A DNA stretch of 34,641 bases from NCBI GenBank assembly GCA_002339345.1, contig DDKM01000094.1:1-34641 (forward strand), written 5' to 3'. Below, in pieces: positions 22,365 to 30,280 of the stretch. Origin of the DNA: Firmicutes bacterium UBA2598 (lineage in GTDB: Bacteria; Bacillota; PH28-bin88). The notes under the pieces are model-generated. The model ran no database searches, was not told the origin of the DNA, and worked only from the letters and a program-made list of their open reading frames with translations. How positions within the stretch are numbered: the stretch's first letter is position 1; every line of letters starts with the position of its first letter. A program made the translations under genes and the position numbers.

Positions 22365-23878
22365 ACTGTTCGCCTCCTATTAACCCTGATTAAAAAGTCT
22401 ACCATTTCAGCCATGCCTTTCAGACGATACCGTCCGGGTACCTCGCCTTTGCCCTTTGGCTTAATCCAGTCAGGATCGGTAAATAACCCGGCAAAGCGCG
22501 ACACCATAAGCGTTTTAATTTCCGTTATCCGAATCAGGTCACCGTTCAACAGGGCACTGATTACCATCAGGGCTTTTTCTCGCATCACCATTCTATCCTG
22601 TTTGCTTTTTCCGCCCAACGATAACAAAATGGCTACAACTTGCCGTATGGCGGTATTTAGGCTGAGCCTGCTGTCATTATTGTCAGAGTCATTATCCCCT
22701 TTGAAAACAGAACAAGTCTTAACCCACAATTCCTGCAGTTGTTTCAACCTTGTGGGAGGAACATCTTCAATTAGATAATGCACGATTAATTGCGCCTGAT
22801 TCTTTTCCGCAAACAAAAAGTGGTATACCAGCCCTTCATCGTGTCTGGCCAAATTGTCGAATAGCCGCTGTTCGTGTTTTATGCCGTTTTCCAAAAAGTT
22901 TTTCGTGTGTTCGGCCGTTCGCCGAAAATACTCCCGGTTATCGGAAATTATCTCAGGAATTACATACAAATTAATTCCAGGTATTGCAGAAAAATTCATG
23001 AACCTGTTCTCTATTTCTTCCATGCCTGCGGATAATAGGCTATAACATGATTTACAAACGGGGAAAACCTTCTCTTGAACGCCCGGACCAGCTTTTATAC
23101 CGGGCAGAAAACTTTCCTTATCAAACGTCGCGAAACCTAGAATTTTATCCAATGTAAATACTTCACGCGATTGGGCACCGCACAAAGAACAGCTTTTTGA
23201 TAATGCTTGTTTCTTACTGTCTGCATTTTTTGAAGGCTTATCATTACCCGATTCAAGTTTGCTGCGAAAATAGTTAACGAAAGCCGTTACTTCTCCCGGA
23301 TACAAAAACCTGTCCCCAGTATCAATACCAAACAGCATCATATACGGACGTTTTTTATCAGACCAATACTCAATAATTTTTTCAACCATGTTTTCCAGAT
23401 CAGCCATAATTCTAACAACGCTGCCCTCTGTAAATCGCCCTATATTCTCATAATCAGTTAACACACTATGGTATAATTTGTAATATCTGGTGTTGGGGTC
23501 ATTTTTCCAATCCTTCCCAACCAATTCATTAAGTGGATCCTTTACAGCCTTCCCAAGTCTTAATAGTGGAGAAAACCGCCATCGCACATTACTACCTACG
23601 GGCTCATGATAGAGGCAACGTTCCCTGATTTTTACCTCCCCATCACCGATCGCCGGGTATTCTATTCGGTCGATGCGATTTATACCGCGAACATCCAGCA
23701 TCTCTGACTTTGGATCGGCAACAGCCAGCCACACGCGGATAACATGTGTTCTTCTATCCTCCGGCTCACCCAACGGATAGGGCAACTGCAAATAATTCAT
23801 GATATCCGCCAGTGGCGAATTTTTGTGCCTCTGACTAGCCATTTCCCCCATTGAAAAGATTGCTTGTAAAAAGCCCAA
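22361..23878 (-). CDS. cas8b: Cascade large subunit Cas8b (TM1802/Csh1-like)
   Basis: Cas8b recognises the PAM and recruits Cas3. The 505-residue protein carries a zinc-ribbon-like pair, CSLC (Cys230, Cys233) and CKSC (Cys275, Cys278), typical of TM1802-family Cas8b, preceded by MMLFGIDTG and FLYPGEVTAFVNYF. It starts at TTG 23878, which has a perfect AGGAGGTG site 6 bases upstream. The usual C-terminal helical part is absent and is encoded by the next gene, which overlaps the stop codon. It has its own promoter and operator candidate (23899-23937), separate from cas6. Confidence 0.88.
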   Translation of the reverse strand: MGFLQAIFSMGEMASQRHKNSPLADIMNYLQLPYPLGEPEDRRTHVIRVWLAVADPKSEMLDVRGINRIDRIEYPAIGDGEVKIRERCLYHEPVGSNVRWRFSPLLRLGKAVKDPLNELVGKDWKNDPNTRYYKLYHSVLTDYENIGRFTEGSVVRIMADLENMVEKIIEYWSDKKRPYMMLFGIDTGDRFLYPGEVTAFVNYFRSKLESGNDKPSKNADSKKQALSKSCSLCGAQSREVFTLDKILGFATFDKESFLPGIKAGPGVQEKVFPVCKSCYSLLSAGMEEIENRFMNFSAIPGINLYVIPEIISDNREYFRRTAEHTKNFLENGIKHEQRLFDNLARHDEGLVYHFLFAEKNQAQLIVHYLIEDVPPTRLKQLQELWVKTCSVFKGDNDSDNNDSRLSLNTAIRQVVAILLSLGGKSKQDRMVMREKALMVISALLNGDLIRITEIKTLMVSRFAGLFTDPDWIKPKGKGEVPGRYRLKGMAEMVDFLIRVNRRRTV

Positions 23879-23898
23879 TTATTTCACCTCCTAACAAA

Positions 23899-23919
23899 TG
23901 ATGTTATCATAACACATCA
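23899..23919. promoter_or_regulatory. Nested palindrome over the cas8b -10 element
   Basis: TGATGT (23899-23904) and ACATCA (23914-23919) are inverted copies, and inside them GTTATCATAAC (23903-23913) is a perfect 11-base palindrome. The element covers the -10 hexamer and start site, so it is a good operator candidate for repression of the Cascade-cas3 operon. No regulator gene lies in the locus. Confidence 0.5.
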
Positions 23920-23937
23920 ACATAAAATTGGTGTCAA
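23909..23937 (-). promoter_or_regulatory. Promoter of cas8b-cas11-cas7-cas5-cas3
   Basis: TTGACA (23937-23932) is perfect; TGTTAT (23914-23909) lies 17 bases downstream on the minus strand. The start site would be near 23902, a short leader before AGGAGGTG and TTG 23878. This makes the effector genes transcriptionally independent of cas6. Confidence 0.65.
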
Positions 23938-24019
23938 TTGTGTTTCCGAAATTTTCCTTAAAGCAAACAGTTTTCGAAACACTGTATAATCTCGCTGCTT
24001 TAAGTTATAATAATTAATA

Positions 24020-24109
24020 AATCATAGTCTTCCTACAAGGAATGGAAACTAAGGAATGGAAACTGTTGAGGTATCATGATCATCTTAGCCTACCTACAAG
24101 GACTTGAGA
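24020..24109 (+). CRISPR. Degenerate two-repeat, one-spacer CRISPR remnant
   Basis: Two 30-base units starting at 24020 and 24081 match at 22 of 30 positions and share CCTACAAGGA, with a 61-base period. The first has a type I-B-like 3' end (AAGGAATGGAAAC); the second has a good 5' half (CTTAGCCTACCTACAAGGA) but a decayed 3' end, as in a terminal repeat. The intervening 31 bases begin with a perfect copy of the repeat tail, so AAGGAATGGAAACT is tandemly duplicated (24037-24064). By the GAAAC end, transcription would be on the plus strand, with the AT-rich sequence 23938-24019, including TATAAT near 23984, as leader. The array lies between cas8b and cas6. Confidence 0.7.
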
Positions 24110-24134
24110 AAAGCACCGCCGGGCGGTGTTTTTC

Positions 24135-24881
24135 TCATTTCCCTCCAGCCACCATCTCCACGCAGCCGAACCCCTGGGCGTTTTTGCCCCCCAGGCCCCC
24201 ATCCACCGCTATTTGCAACAGAGGTATGGGGCCGGTTAAAAGCAGCTTACCCGAATAACCCTTGATTATTGTGCCTTTGTAATTGATAATGCTCATCCTT
24301 TGTCTTCCCAATGCTTTGGCCCGGACTTCCCCCGCCGGAGGTTCGGTCCGGAATAGGGCTCTATATTTCTTTTGCAGGTTGCTATTTAATAGCTTGTCAT
24401 AATCGGGTTCGCCAGGTTGAAAATAACAGGTGTATTTGCGCCCGTCGGGCCTCAACAGGGTGCTGTAGAGGACAACAGGAGAAAGGGTCCGAAGAAAAAC
24501 TTCTTCCTTTGCTACTTTGAATTGTTGGGCATAAACCTTTTCAACAGCTAGCTCTGCTTCACCCAGTCTTATATTACCCCTGGTCAACAAAGTATTGGCC
24601 AGGGACTGGCAGAACTCTTCTGCCGGCGACGAAACGGTTAATCGAATTTCACCTGTAAACTTGATGGAATTGTGTTTATTGTCAATAGCATACGGACCCC
24701 GTAAAAGGGAAAAAGCAAACATTTTAAAGGTACGTTTCCCATCAAGATGCCCCTTTTCATGCAGGAAGGCAGCCAATTCCGAATCGATGGAGCTGTAAAG
24801 GGCGGCCTGGACTATGTGGTTATAATGGATGGGCAGAACCACATCAACCTTCACTGGTCTTAAATGAATAGCAAGATGAAT
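24135..24881 (-). CDS. cas6: crRNA-processing endoribonuclease Cas6, with ATT start
   Basis: Cas6 cuts the pre-crRNA in each repeat. The protein (248 residues from 24881) has two ferredoxin-like domains, an N-terminal LPIHYNHIVQAALY segment typical of the family, and the C-terminal glycine-rich loop GGLGGKNAQGFGCVEM. A GTG start at 24854 has no ribosome binding site and would cut off the first beta strand. Seven bases after a strong AGGAGG (24894-24889) lies ATT 24881, in frame, adding IHLAIHLRP, which fits the usual Cas6 start (a short hydrophobic strand about 15 residues before LPI-YN). There is no ATG, GTG or TTG in frame that fits. So translation probably starts at ATT. It has no convincing promoter in the 285 bases upstream. 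Confidence 0.88.
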   Translation of the reverse strand: MHLAIHLRPVKVDVVLPIHYNHIVQAALYSSIDSELAAFLHEKGHLDGKRTFKMFAFSLLRGPYAIDNKHNSIKFTGEIRLTVSSPAEEFCQSLANTLLTRGNIRLGEAELAVEKVYAQQFKVAKEEVFLRTLSPVVLYSTLLRPDGRKYTCYFQPGEPDYDKLLNSNLQKKYRALFRTEPPAGEVRAKALGRQRMSIINYKGTIIKGYSGKLLLTGPIPLLQIAVDGGLGGKNAQGFGCVEMVAGGK

Positions 24882-25005
24882 GTTGATCCCTCCTAATTTC
24901 CATGGCGAAAATCCACTTGGGGTTTTTCAGACACCTGTTTCCGTGGCGGTCCATCCATCATAGTCATCTTAATAATATCTTATTTACCCCGTCTAATTGT
25001 GTCGG

Positions 25006-25017
25006 GAACAAGTGTTC
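25006..25017. promoter_or_regulatory. LexA-box-like dyad upstream of cas6
   Basis: GAACAAGTGTTC fits the Firmicutes SOS box core GAAC-RNRY-GTTC. It lies in the gap between cas6 (start 24881) and the dehydrogenase gene and is the only such site I noticed in a gene-upstream position. The remaining gap 24882-25118 is AT-rich and shows no gene. Confidence 0.35.
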
Positions 25018-25118
25018 TGGAGAAAATAAAGTTGAATTGATACCCTCTATAAACCATTCTAGTAATAATATAACAATTCCTGCTACTGAAATTTGACTTT
25101 ACAGGAACGAGGGCAAGT

Positions 25119-25147
25119 AAAAACCCCCATCCCGGTAGTGGGGGTTT
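25119..25147 (-). terminator. Terminator of the dehydrogenase gene (works in both directions)
   Basis: Arms AACCCCCA (25122-25129) and TGGGGGTT (25139-25146) form a perfect 8-bp stem with a 9-base loop. TTTTT follows on the minus strand (25123-25119) and a T-rich tract follows on the plus strand. It ends the gene whose stop is at 25167 and separates it from the cas locus. Confidence 0.85.
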
Positions 25148-25166
25148 TGGTTTTACTATATCGGAA

Positions 25167-26240
25167 CTATTTGGCCTCCCGGATCAACTTGGCGATATGG
25201 CTGCCCATTTCCACGGTGGTGGCTTTGCCGCCCAGGTCGGGGGTTTTGACCCCGGCCAGCAGGGTTTCTTCGATGGCGGCAAAAACAGTTTTACCAAGTT
25301 CGGGGTAGCCCAGGTGGTTCAGCATCAACTGGGTTGTCCAGATAGCGCCGATGGGGTTGGCAATGCCCTTCCCGGCGATATCCGGAGCAGAGCCATGGAT
25401 TGGCTCGAAGAGGGAGGGGTACCTGCCCTCCGGGTTGATATTGGCACTGGGGGCAATACCGATGCTGCCACCGATGGCTGCAGCCAAGTCCGTCAGGATA
25501 TCCCCGAACAGGTTGGAAGCGACCACCACGTCAAATGCCTCCGGTTTCAACACAAAAAAGGCGGACAGGGCATCAATGTGGGTTAAGCTTGCCTCCACGC
25601 CGGGGAATTCCCGGGCCACTTCCTTGAATACCTCATCCCAGAAGGGCATGGCGTAGGTGATGCCGTTACTTTTGGTGGCACCGACCAGCCGCCGCCTGGG
25701 GAAACGTTCGGCCAACTGGAAGGCATACCTGATTACCCGTTCTGTACCCTTGCGGGAAAAAATGGAATTCTGAATGACGATTTCATTGGGAGTTCCGCTG
25801 TACATCCGGCCACCCACGTTGCTGTACTCACCCTCGGTATTTTCCCGGATTACCACGAAATCGAAATCGCCCGGCTGTTTGTCCGCCAGGGGACATTTAA
25901 TGCCCTGGAGCAGTCTGGCCGGCCGCAGGTTGATGTACTGGTCAAACCCACGGCGGATGGGCATGATTAAACCCCAAACAGACACATGGTCCTCCACCAG
26001 CCCTGGCGCTCCCACGGCACCAAGCAAAATGGCATCAAAGCCCTGCAGGATTTGCAGGCCATCGGGGGGCATCATCCGCCCGTGTTCCAGGTAGTAGGTG
26101 CAGCTCCAGGGGAAGGAAGTGAAGGAGAAGGATAGGCCGCCATGCAAATCCGCCGCCGCTTCCAAAGCCTTGATGGCCTCAGCGGTCACCTCGCCCCCGA
26201 TCCCATCTCCCGGGATCACAGCCACGTTGAACTTTTCCAA
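25167..26240 (-). CDS. Tartrate/D-malate dehydrogenase-type beta-decarboxylating dehydrogenase
   Basis: This 357-residue enzyme belongs to the isocitrate/isopropylmalate dehydrogenase family and oxidatively decarboxylates a 2-hydroxy acid with NAD+. The N-terminus FNVAVIPGDGIGGEV and LRPARLL, VIRENTEGEYSNVGGR and the metal-binding VVASNLFGDILTDLAAAIGG region are all present. DHVSVWGLIMPIRRGFDQYIN is the distinctive segment of tartrate/D-malate dehydrogenases (TtuC/DmlA), rather than LeuB or Icd. I chose TTG 26240, giving MEKFNVAVIPG, with AAGGAGG upstream at 11 bases; a TTG at 26276 gives 12 more residues. The gene is single and ends at a terminator. Tartrate, D-malate or a related acid is the likely substrate. 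Confidence 0.87.
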   Translation of the reverse strand: MEKFNVAVIPGDGIGGEVTAEAIKALEAAADLHGGLSFSFTSFPWSCTYYLEHGRMMPPDGLQILQGFDAILLGAVGAPGLVEDHVSVWGLIMPIRRGFDQYINLRPARLLQGIKCPLADKQPGDFDFVVIRENTEGEYSNVGGRMYSGTPNEIVIQNSIFSRKGTERVIRYAFQLAERFPRRRLVGATKSNGITYAMPFWDEVFKEVAREFPGVEASLTHIDALSAFFVLKPEAFDVVVASNLFGDILTDLAAAIGGSIGIAPSANINPEGRYPSLFEPIHGSAPDIAGKGIANPIGAIWTTQLMLNHLGYPELGKTVFAAIEETLLAGVKTPDLGGKATTVEMGSHIAKLIREAK

Positions 26241-26427
26241 CTTTAAACACGCCTCCTTGGTAAACTTAAATTCCAAGCATATCCGTCAATTGGGGTTATC
26301 ATGCTAATCGAGTAACCGCCAGCTGAAAGCGATCAGATGGTTGATAAGATTTCCTTGTGGCAGTCACTCTTGTTGATGGCGGCGTTTTATGTAAACTGCA
26401 GCTGGAGTGAAGTCATCGGTCATTGGT
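26241..26427. other. Intergenic DNA, nothing recognised
   Basis: This gap between the dehydrogenase start and the promoter region of the small cysteine-rich gene contains no frame with a ribosome binding site and no strong hairpin that I can see. Confidence 0.4.
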
Positions 26428-26465
26428 TATACTATGTTTTACATTAGTAACCAGGAGTGATTACC

Positions 26466-26615
26466 TTGACCGGTATCATCTGTGATCGCCTGTGCAACTT
26501 TCAGCGGGAAGGGCTTTGTGAGATAGACAAGGTACAGCTGTTAAGTTTACGCACCCCTCCCCTCTGCCCCCGCCGCCGGCAAAAAAACCTGCGGCCGGAT
26601 CATAACCTGTTCTGA
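26466..26615 (+). CDS. Small cysteine-rich protein (49 residues)
   Basis: TTG 26466, eight bases after AGGAG, opens a 49-codon frame beginning MTGIICDRLCNFQREGLCEI. Cysteines at residues 6, 10 and 18 are followed by a fourth (CPRRR) near 34. The pattern C-x3-C-x7-C and a final C is like small Cys-containing proteins of unknown function that I have seen in Desulfotomaculum-type genomes (often mislabelled hydroxymyristoyl-ACP dehydratase). A metal site is plausible. TATACT (26428-26433) is a -10 candidate with a poor -35. The C-terminal part is arginine-rich and does not look conserved, so the 3' end may be altered. Confidence 0.5.
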   Translation: MTGIICDRLCNFQREGLCEIDKVQLLSLRTPPLCPRRRQKNLRPDHNLF

Positions 26616-26713
26616 TGGATTGATTGCCAACGTCCAGGGGAGCCGTACATGGTCAAAATTCATTGGTGTACTAAAATTCATGACACCGTCGACCGGCCTC
26701 TCGGCATAAATGT

Positions 26714-27670
26714 CTAGTTCAATACCATTCTGCCGTGTTCCATAACCACCCTGCCATCCAGCCGGATGGTGGGGTTGCGAAAAATACCGTCCAGGTGGCT
26801 GGCCACCTCCACAGTACCGCCGAAGGTGCTGTTATCACCCAGGGCAATGTGGGCGGTACCCAGCACCTTTTCATCTTCCAGGGGCAGTCCGGTGATGGCG
26901 GCATTGGGGTTCAGGCCGATGCCCAGTTCCGCGATGTTGCGGGCGGCAGGGCCGTACCGCTCCAGGACAGCATTCAGCTTGTTAGCGGAAATACCTCCTT
27001 CCACCGCTATTGCCAGTCCTCCTTCCACCCTGATCCGCAATGGTTCATCCACCAGTCCGATGGCGGACATGGAAGCATCGATGACCAGGATTCCGCTGGC
27101 GGTTTTTTCCACCGGGGCGATGTAGGCCTCACCGGCCGGGAGGTTACCGAACCGGCCGGGCTCCCGTAACAGGCCGGTATCCGGGTGGGCGGTGCGCCCC
27201 TCGATGCTGAATGTAAGGTCCGTTCCACCCGGGGCGGTAATGTGTACCTCCCGGGCTTCGGTGAGCAACCGGGCATATTGTTCACACCAGGCCGCCATTT
27301 CCCCCGGGTGGGCCCGCAGGCTGCGCTGCATCATGGCCGGGGTGATGCCCGGCATACTGGCCACCCGGGCTCCCGCCCGGTTGGCGTCCTTCCGGGCCCT
27401 GGTGTGGGACAAGCTTTTGGAGGTGGGGGCCAGAACCACCCGGGCAGCGGCCATGGCCGCAGCAACCGCCGCCGGCGGCTCTTCACCGTGGTTTTGCCTG
27501 GGTTCCATGACCATTAACATGGTCTCTCCCCCGACCTGCCTTGCAGCTGCCTGCAAAGCCTCCGCCACTTCCACAGCACCAGTATCAGTGACCACCAGCA
27601 CCGGTTCTCCATGCCGGATACCCATGCAATGTTCCGCCACCACCATGGCCGCTTCCCGCAAATCTGACAT
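26714..27670 (-). CDS. M29-aminopeptidase/NicX-like metalloenzyme
   Basis: The 318-residue protein resembles the leucyl aminopeptidase M29/NicX group (COG2309). The C-terminal third holds the metal-site motifs: GTAHIALGDNSTFGG with a His and an Asp, and SHLDGIFRNPTIRLDG with another His and Asp. The N-terminal part is a small alpha/beta domain starting with an ACT-like EPVLVVTDTGAVEVAEAL. M29 peptidases are usually about 400 residues; the shorter NicX-type relatives are about 320-350, so peptidase activity is uncertain. ATG 27670 follows GGGAGG by 7 bases; the frame runs on upstream. It is 26 bases after the radical SAM gene and probably the last gene of that operon. Confidence 0.78.
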   Translation of the reverse strand: MSDLREAAMVVAEHCMGIRHGEPVLVVTDTGAVEVAEALQAAARQVGGETMLMVMEPRQNHGEEPPAAVAAAMAAARVVLAPTSKSLSHTRARKDANRAGARVASMPGITPAMMQRSLRAHPGEMAAWCEQYARLLTEAREVHITAPGGTDLTFSIEGRTAHPDTGLLREPGRFGNLPAGEAYIAPVEKTASGILVIDASMSAIGLVDEPLRIRVEGGLAIAVEGGISANKLNAVLERYGPAARNIAELGIGLNPNAAITGLPLEDEKVLGTAHIALGDNSTFGGTVEVASHLDGIFRNPTIRLDGRVVMEHGRMVLN

Positions 27671-27696
27671 GTCCTTACCTCCCATGGGGTAACCGT

Positions 27697-28713
27697 TTAA
27701 CGGTTTTCCCGGTATTTGATGTTTACCGCCTGACCGCACACCCGGCACCGGCCGCCTGCGAGATTGGTAATGCGGGTATGGTAGCCCTCTCTGGTAATCA
27801 GCCGTGCTTGACAGTGGGGACAATTGGTGTGGCGGCCCTCCCCCGGTACATTACCCAAATAAACATAGGACAACCGCCGCTGGGCGATCTCCCTGGCCCG
27901 CTCCAGGGTGTCCAGGGGAGTGGGCGGCAAGTCCATGCGGTAGTTGGGAAAATAGCGGGAAAAGTGCAGCGGCACCTCCGGCCCCAGCACATCAACCACC
28001 CAATTTACCAGTTCAGCAATCTCCCCTTGGGAGTCATTACGGCCGGTGACCAGCAGGGTGGTGATCTCCAGGTGACAGCCGTGCCGGTAAGCGGTTTCCG
28101 CCGTCCTGAGTACCGGATCCCTGCTTCCCCCTGCCGTTTGCCGGTAGAAGTCCTGGGTAAAGCCCTTTATATCGATGTTCATGGCATCCACATAGGGCAG
28201 CAAGGTGTGCAAAGGCTCCTGTTCCAGGTAGCCGTTGGTCACCAGGACGTTCTGCAGTCCTGCCGCCTTGGCCGCTTGGCTGGTATCCAGCACAAATTCG
28301 TACCATACCATGGGTTCGGAATAGGTATAGGCAATGCCCACACAATCCCGGTCAGCAGCCGCCAGAGCAGTGTCCACCAGTTCACGGGAGCTGTAGAAAA
28401 CCTGTTCCGGCTCGCCGTGGGCGATGGGCCAATTCTGGCAAAATTGGCAGTGAAAATTGCACCCCACCGTCCCCACCGACAGGATGGTGGAACCTGGATA
28501 GAAGTGGTATAGGGGTTTTTTCTCCATGGGATCCAGGGCCACGGCGGTGCATTGGCCATAGTTGGTAGCAATTAACCGGCCTTCTCTGTTTTGCCTTACC
28601 CGGCAGCGGCCCCTGCCCTTCGGAGGTATTTTGCACAGGTGGGGACACAACCGGCATTCCACCCGGTCACCCTCCACCCGGTGATAGAACAAAGCCTCCT
28701 TGCTGGCAGCCAT
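27697..28713 (-). CDS. AmmeMemoRadiSam-system radical SAM enzyme
   Basis: This 338-residue enzyme belongs to the PflA-like radical SAM group that occurs with Memo and AMMECR1 proteins. The N-terminus has a cysteine-rich block (CRLCPHLCKIPPKGRGRC), the radical SAM cluster motif is GCNFHCQFCQNW (C-x3-C-x2-C), and the C-terminus has two CxxC pairs (CPHC and CRVC) forming a zinc-ribbon-like end. It reduces an Fe-S cluster to split S-adenosylmethionine; the substrate of the system is unknown to me. I chose ATG 28713 (MAASKEALFYHR), which follows GGGTGGG; ATG 28728 is also possible. It starts directly after the Memo-AMMECR1 stop. Confidence 0.9.
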   Translation of the reverse strand: MAASKEALFYHRVEGDRVECRLCPHLCKIPPKGRGRCRVRQNREGRLIATNYGQCTAVALDPMEKKPLYHFYPGSTILSVGTVGCNFHCQFCQNWPIAHGEPEQVFYSSRELVDTALAAADRDCVGIAYTYSEPMVWYEFVLDTSQAAKAAGLQNVLVTNGYLEQEPLHTLLPYVDAMNIDIKGFTQDFYRQTAGGSRDPVLRTAETAYRHGCHLEITTLLVTGRNDSQGEIAELVNWVVDVLGPEVPLHFSRYFPNYRMDLPPTPLDTLERAREIAQRRLSYVYLGNVPGEGRHTNCPHCQARLITREGYHTRITNLAGGRCRVCGQAVNIKYRENR

Positions 28714-28735
28714 CCATCCCACCCCCATCAAGCAG

Positions 28736-30139
28736 CTACCGGTACCTGATCACCTCAAACCTCTCCATCTCATAATGGGAACCGGGCGGAATACCTGCCT
28801 TCTGACAGGCTATTTCCACCTGCCTGGCTGCGGTATCCACTCCTTCCAGGTCAGGCAACAAAAGTCCGCTCCGGCGGCCGGCCCGCACGATCACCCCGTA
28901 GCGCCGGGGATCCAGCTGGTGGATACTCTCCACCTTTTCCGGTGGCATTAGAATATCAACACTATAAACCAGATCAGGCAGTTCTTCCTCCTCCACCGGA
29001 TCGAACCGGGGATCCTCCATACCAGCCTGGACGGCATTACGGATGATCTCGTTGGCGATACTGGCAGTGGTGGGCTGGGTGGTGCCGATACAGCCCCTCA
29101 GCTGGCCGTGTTTTTTTATAGATACGAATACCCCCGCCCTGCCACGCAGTTCCGGCGGCACTTCCACCGGAACAGCCATTTCCCGGCCCTCCCGGACATA
29201 GGTTTCCAGGCTCTGACGGGCCAGGCGTACCGGGGCGGACTCCGCCTTCCTGATGTCCGCCAGCCACTGCCTCCGCCGATCAAATAGTTGTGGTACAAGG
29301 GATTGTACAGCACCCCCTTGAACCCGGTAGGACACCGCGAGATAGCCTACACCAAAGGGACCCTCATAGGAATGGACTACCGGCTCCACCGCCAGGCCAT
29401 CCAGGACCCCCAAAAGCATGATCAGGGGGCGTAAACCGCATTCCCCCGCCCGCTCCACCAGGTCACCGGGTAGATCCAGCAGGCCCGGCACATCATGGGC
29501 CGCCACCCTTTCCCGCACAGCCACATCAAATTCCCTGGCCACCTCGTCATACCCCGCCGGGGCACCGGGGGTCAGCCGGTGGGAGAGGTCACCACTACCC
29601 ACCACCGCCGCCCGGACACTAGAGGACTCGATCGCCCCCCGCAGGGCGGCACCAAAGGCATACAGCTCCTCCAAGGGCAAAAGCCCCATACCAAGCGAAA
29701 CAAGGGCACCTTGCCAGCCGGCCTGGCGGAGATAATAAAGGGGGACCATGGTACCGTGATCCAGGCTGGTGGATGCCCGTAGCCTTCGCGCAAGATCCCG
29801 GTCCAGGGCAGCCACTGTAACACCGGCTTCCGCCGCTTCCCGGATGATGCCTTCCGTCAAGGGCAGGTGATTGGCATAATCAAACTGTACACCCGGCGCA
29901 CCGAAGGAAGCCAGGCTGCCGCTCAACCGTTCCTCCACCGTCACCGCGACCGCATCACTGAATACCGTGGCATGGGGCGAAATGATCACCACCACCTCGG
30001 GGTTTGTCTGGGCCACCTCCCGGGCCGCCCCCTGCATTCCCTGGACTGTGATCGATGCCTTGGCGGTTTCTCCCTTGCCCACTTCCGGCACCACAATGGG
30101 CGGGTGGGGTAAAAAGGCTGCCGCCACCAGTTCTCCCAC
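28736..30139 (-). CDS. Memo-AMMECR1 fusion protein (AmmeMemoRadiSam system)
   Basis: This 467-residue protein fuses two widely conserved domains. Residues 1-270 are Memo, of the LigB/class III extradiol dioxygenase fold, with FLPHPPIVVPEVGKG, VVIISPHATVFSD, LDHGTMVPLYYL and GSGDLSHRL supplying the metal-site histidines. Residues about 290-467 are AMMECR1, with FVSIKKHGQLRGCIGTTQPT including the hallmark LRGCIG. The two are often separate genes next to the radical SAM gene; here the fusion and the radical SAM gene are adjacent. GTG 30139 follows GGGAGGG by 6 bases; the open frame continues 37 codons upstream but without a better site. The joint chemistry is unknown; a metal-dependent, radical-SAM-linked modification is inferred. 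Confidence 0.92.
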   Translation of the reverse strand: MGELVAAAFLPHPPIVVPEVGKGETAKASITVQGMQGAAREVAQTNPEVVVIISPHATVFSDAVAVTVEERLSGSLASFGAPGVQFDYANHLPLTEGIIREAAEAGVTVAALDRDLARRLRASTSLDHGTMVPLYYLRQAGWQGALVSLGMGLLPLEELYAFGAALRGAIESSSVRAAVVGSGDLSHRLTPGAPAGYDEVAREFDVAVRERVAAHDVPGLLDLPGDLVERAGECGLRPLIMLLGVLDGLAVEPVVHSYEGPFGVGYLAVSYRVQGGAVQSLVPQLFDRRRQWLADIRKAESAPVRLARQSLETYVREGREMAVPVEVPPELRGRAGVFVSIKKHGQLRGCIGTTQPTTASIANEIIRNAVQAGMEDPRFDPVEEEELPDLVYSVDILMPPEKVESIHQLDPRRYGVIVRAGRRSGLLLPDLEGVDTAARQVEIACQKAGIPPGSHYEMERFEVIRYR

Positions 30140-30280
30140 GACAATCCCTCCCCTCAACAAATTTGAGCATCCCCGGCTATCCTGGCTACAAACCGGGCAT
30201 AGCCGTATCAACCATTTACCATTTACCAGCAGCTCACAACACTTTGCCAATATTTTGCCGCCCGGAGCTCAATTCATGCC
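30140..30280. other. Intergenic gap of 141 bases
   Basis: No gene is seen. On the minus strand the sequence has TTGGCA and TTGTGA with TAAATG about 18 bases away, which could be a weak internal promoter for the Memo-AMMECR1 gene. Evidence is poor. Confidence 0.3.

Noticed and set aside
26561..26605. A terminator in the CCGGC/GCCGG repeats
   Set aside because: The arms are only five bases, the A-run is inside the loop and no T-run follows on either strand.
27778..28512. A 244-codon plus-strand frame
   Set aside because: It is antisense to the radical SAM gene and has no recognisable domain or ribosome binding site.
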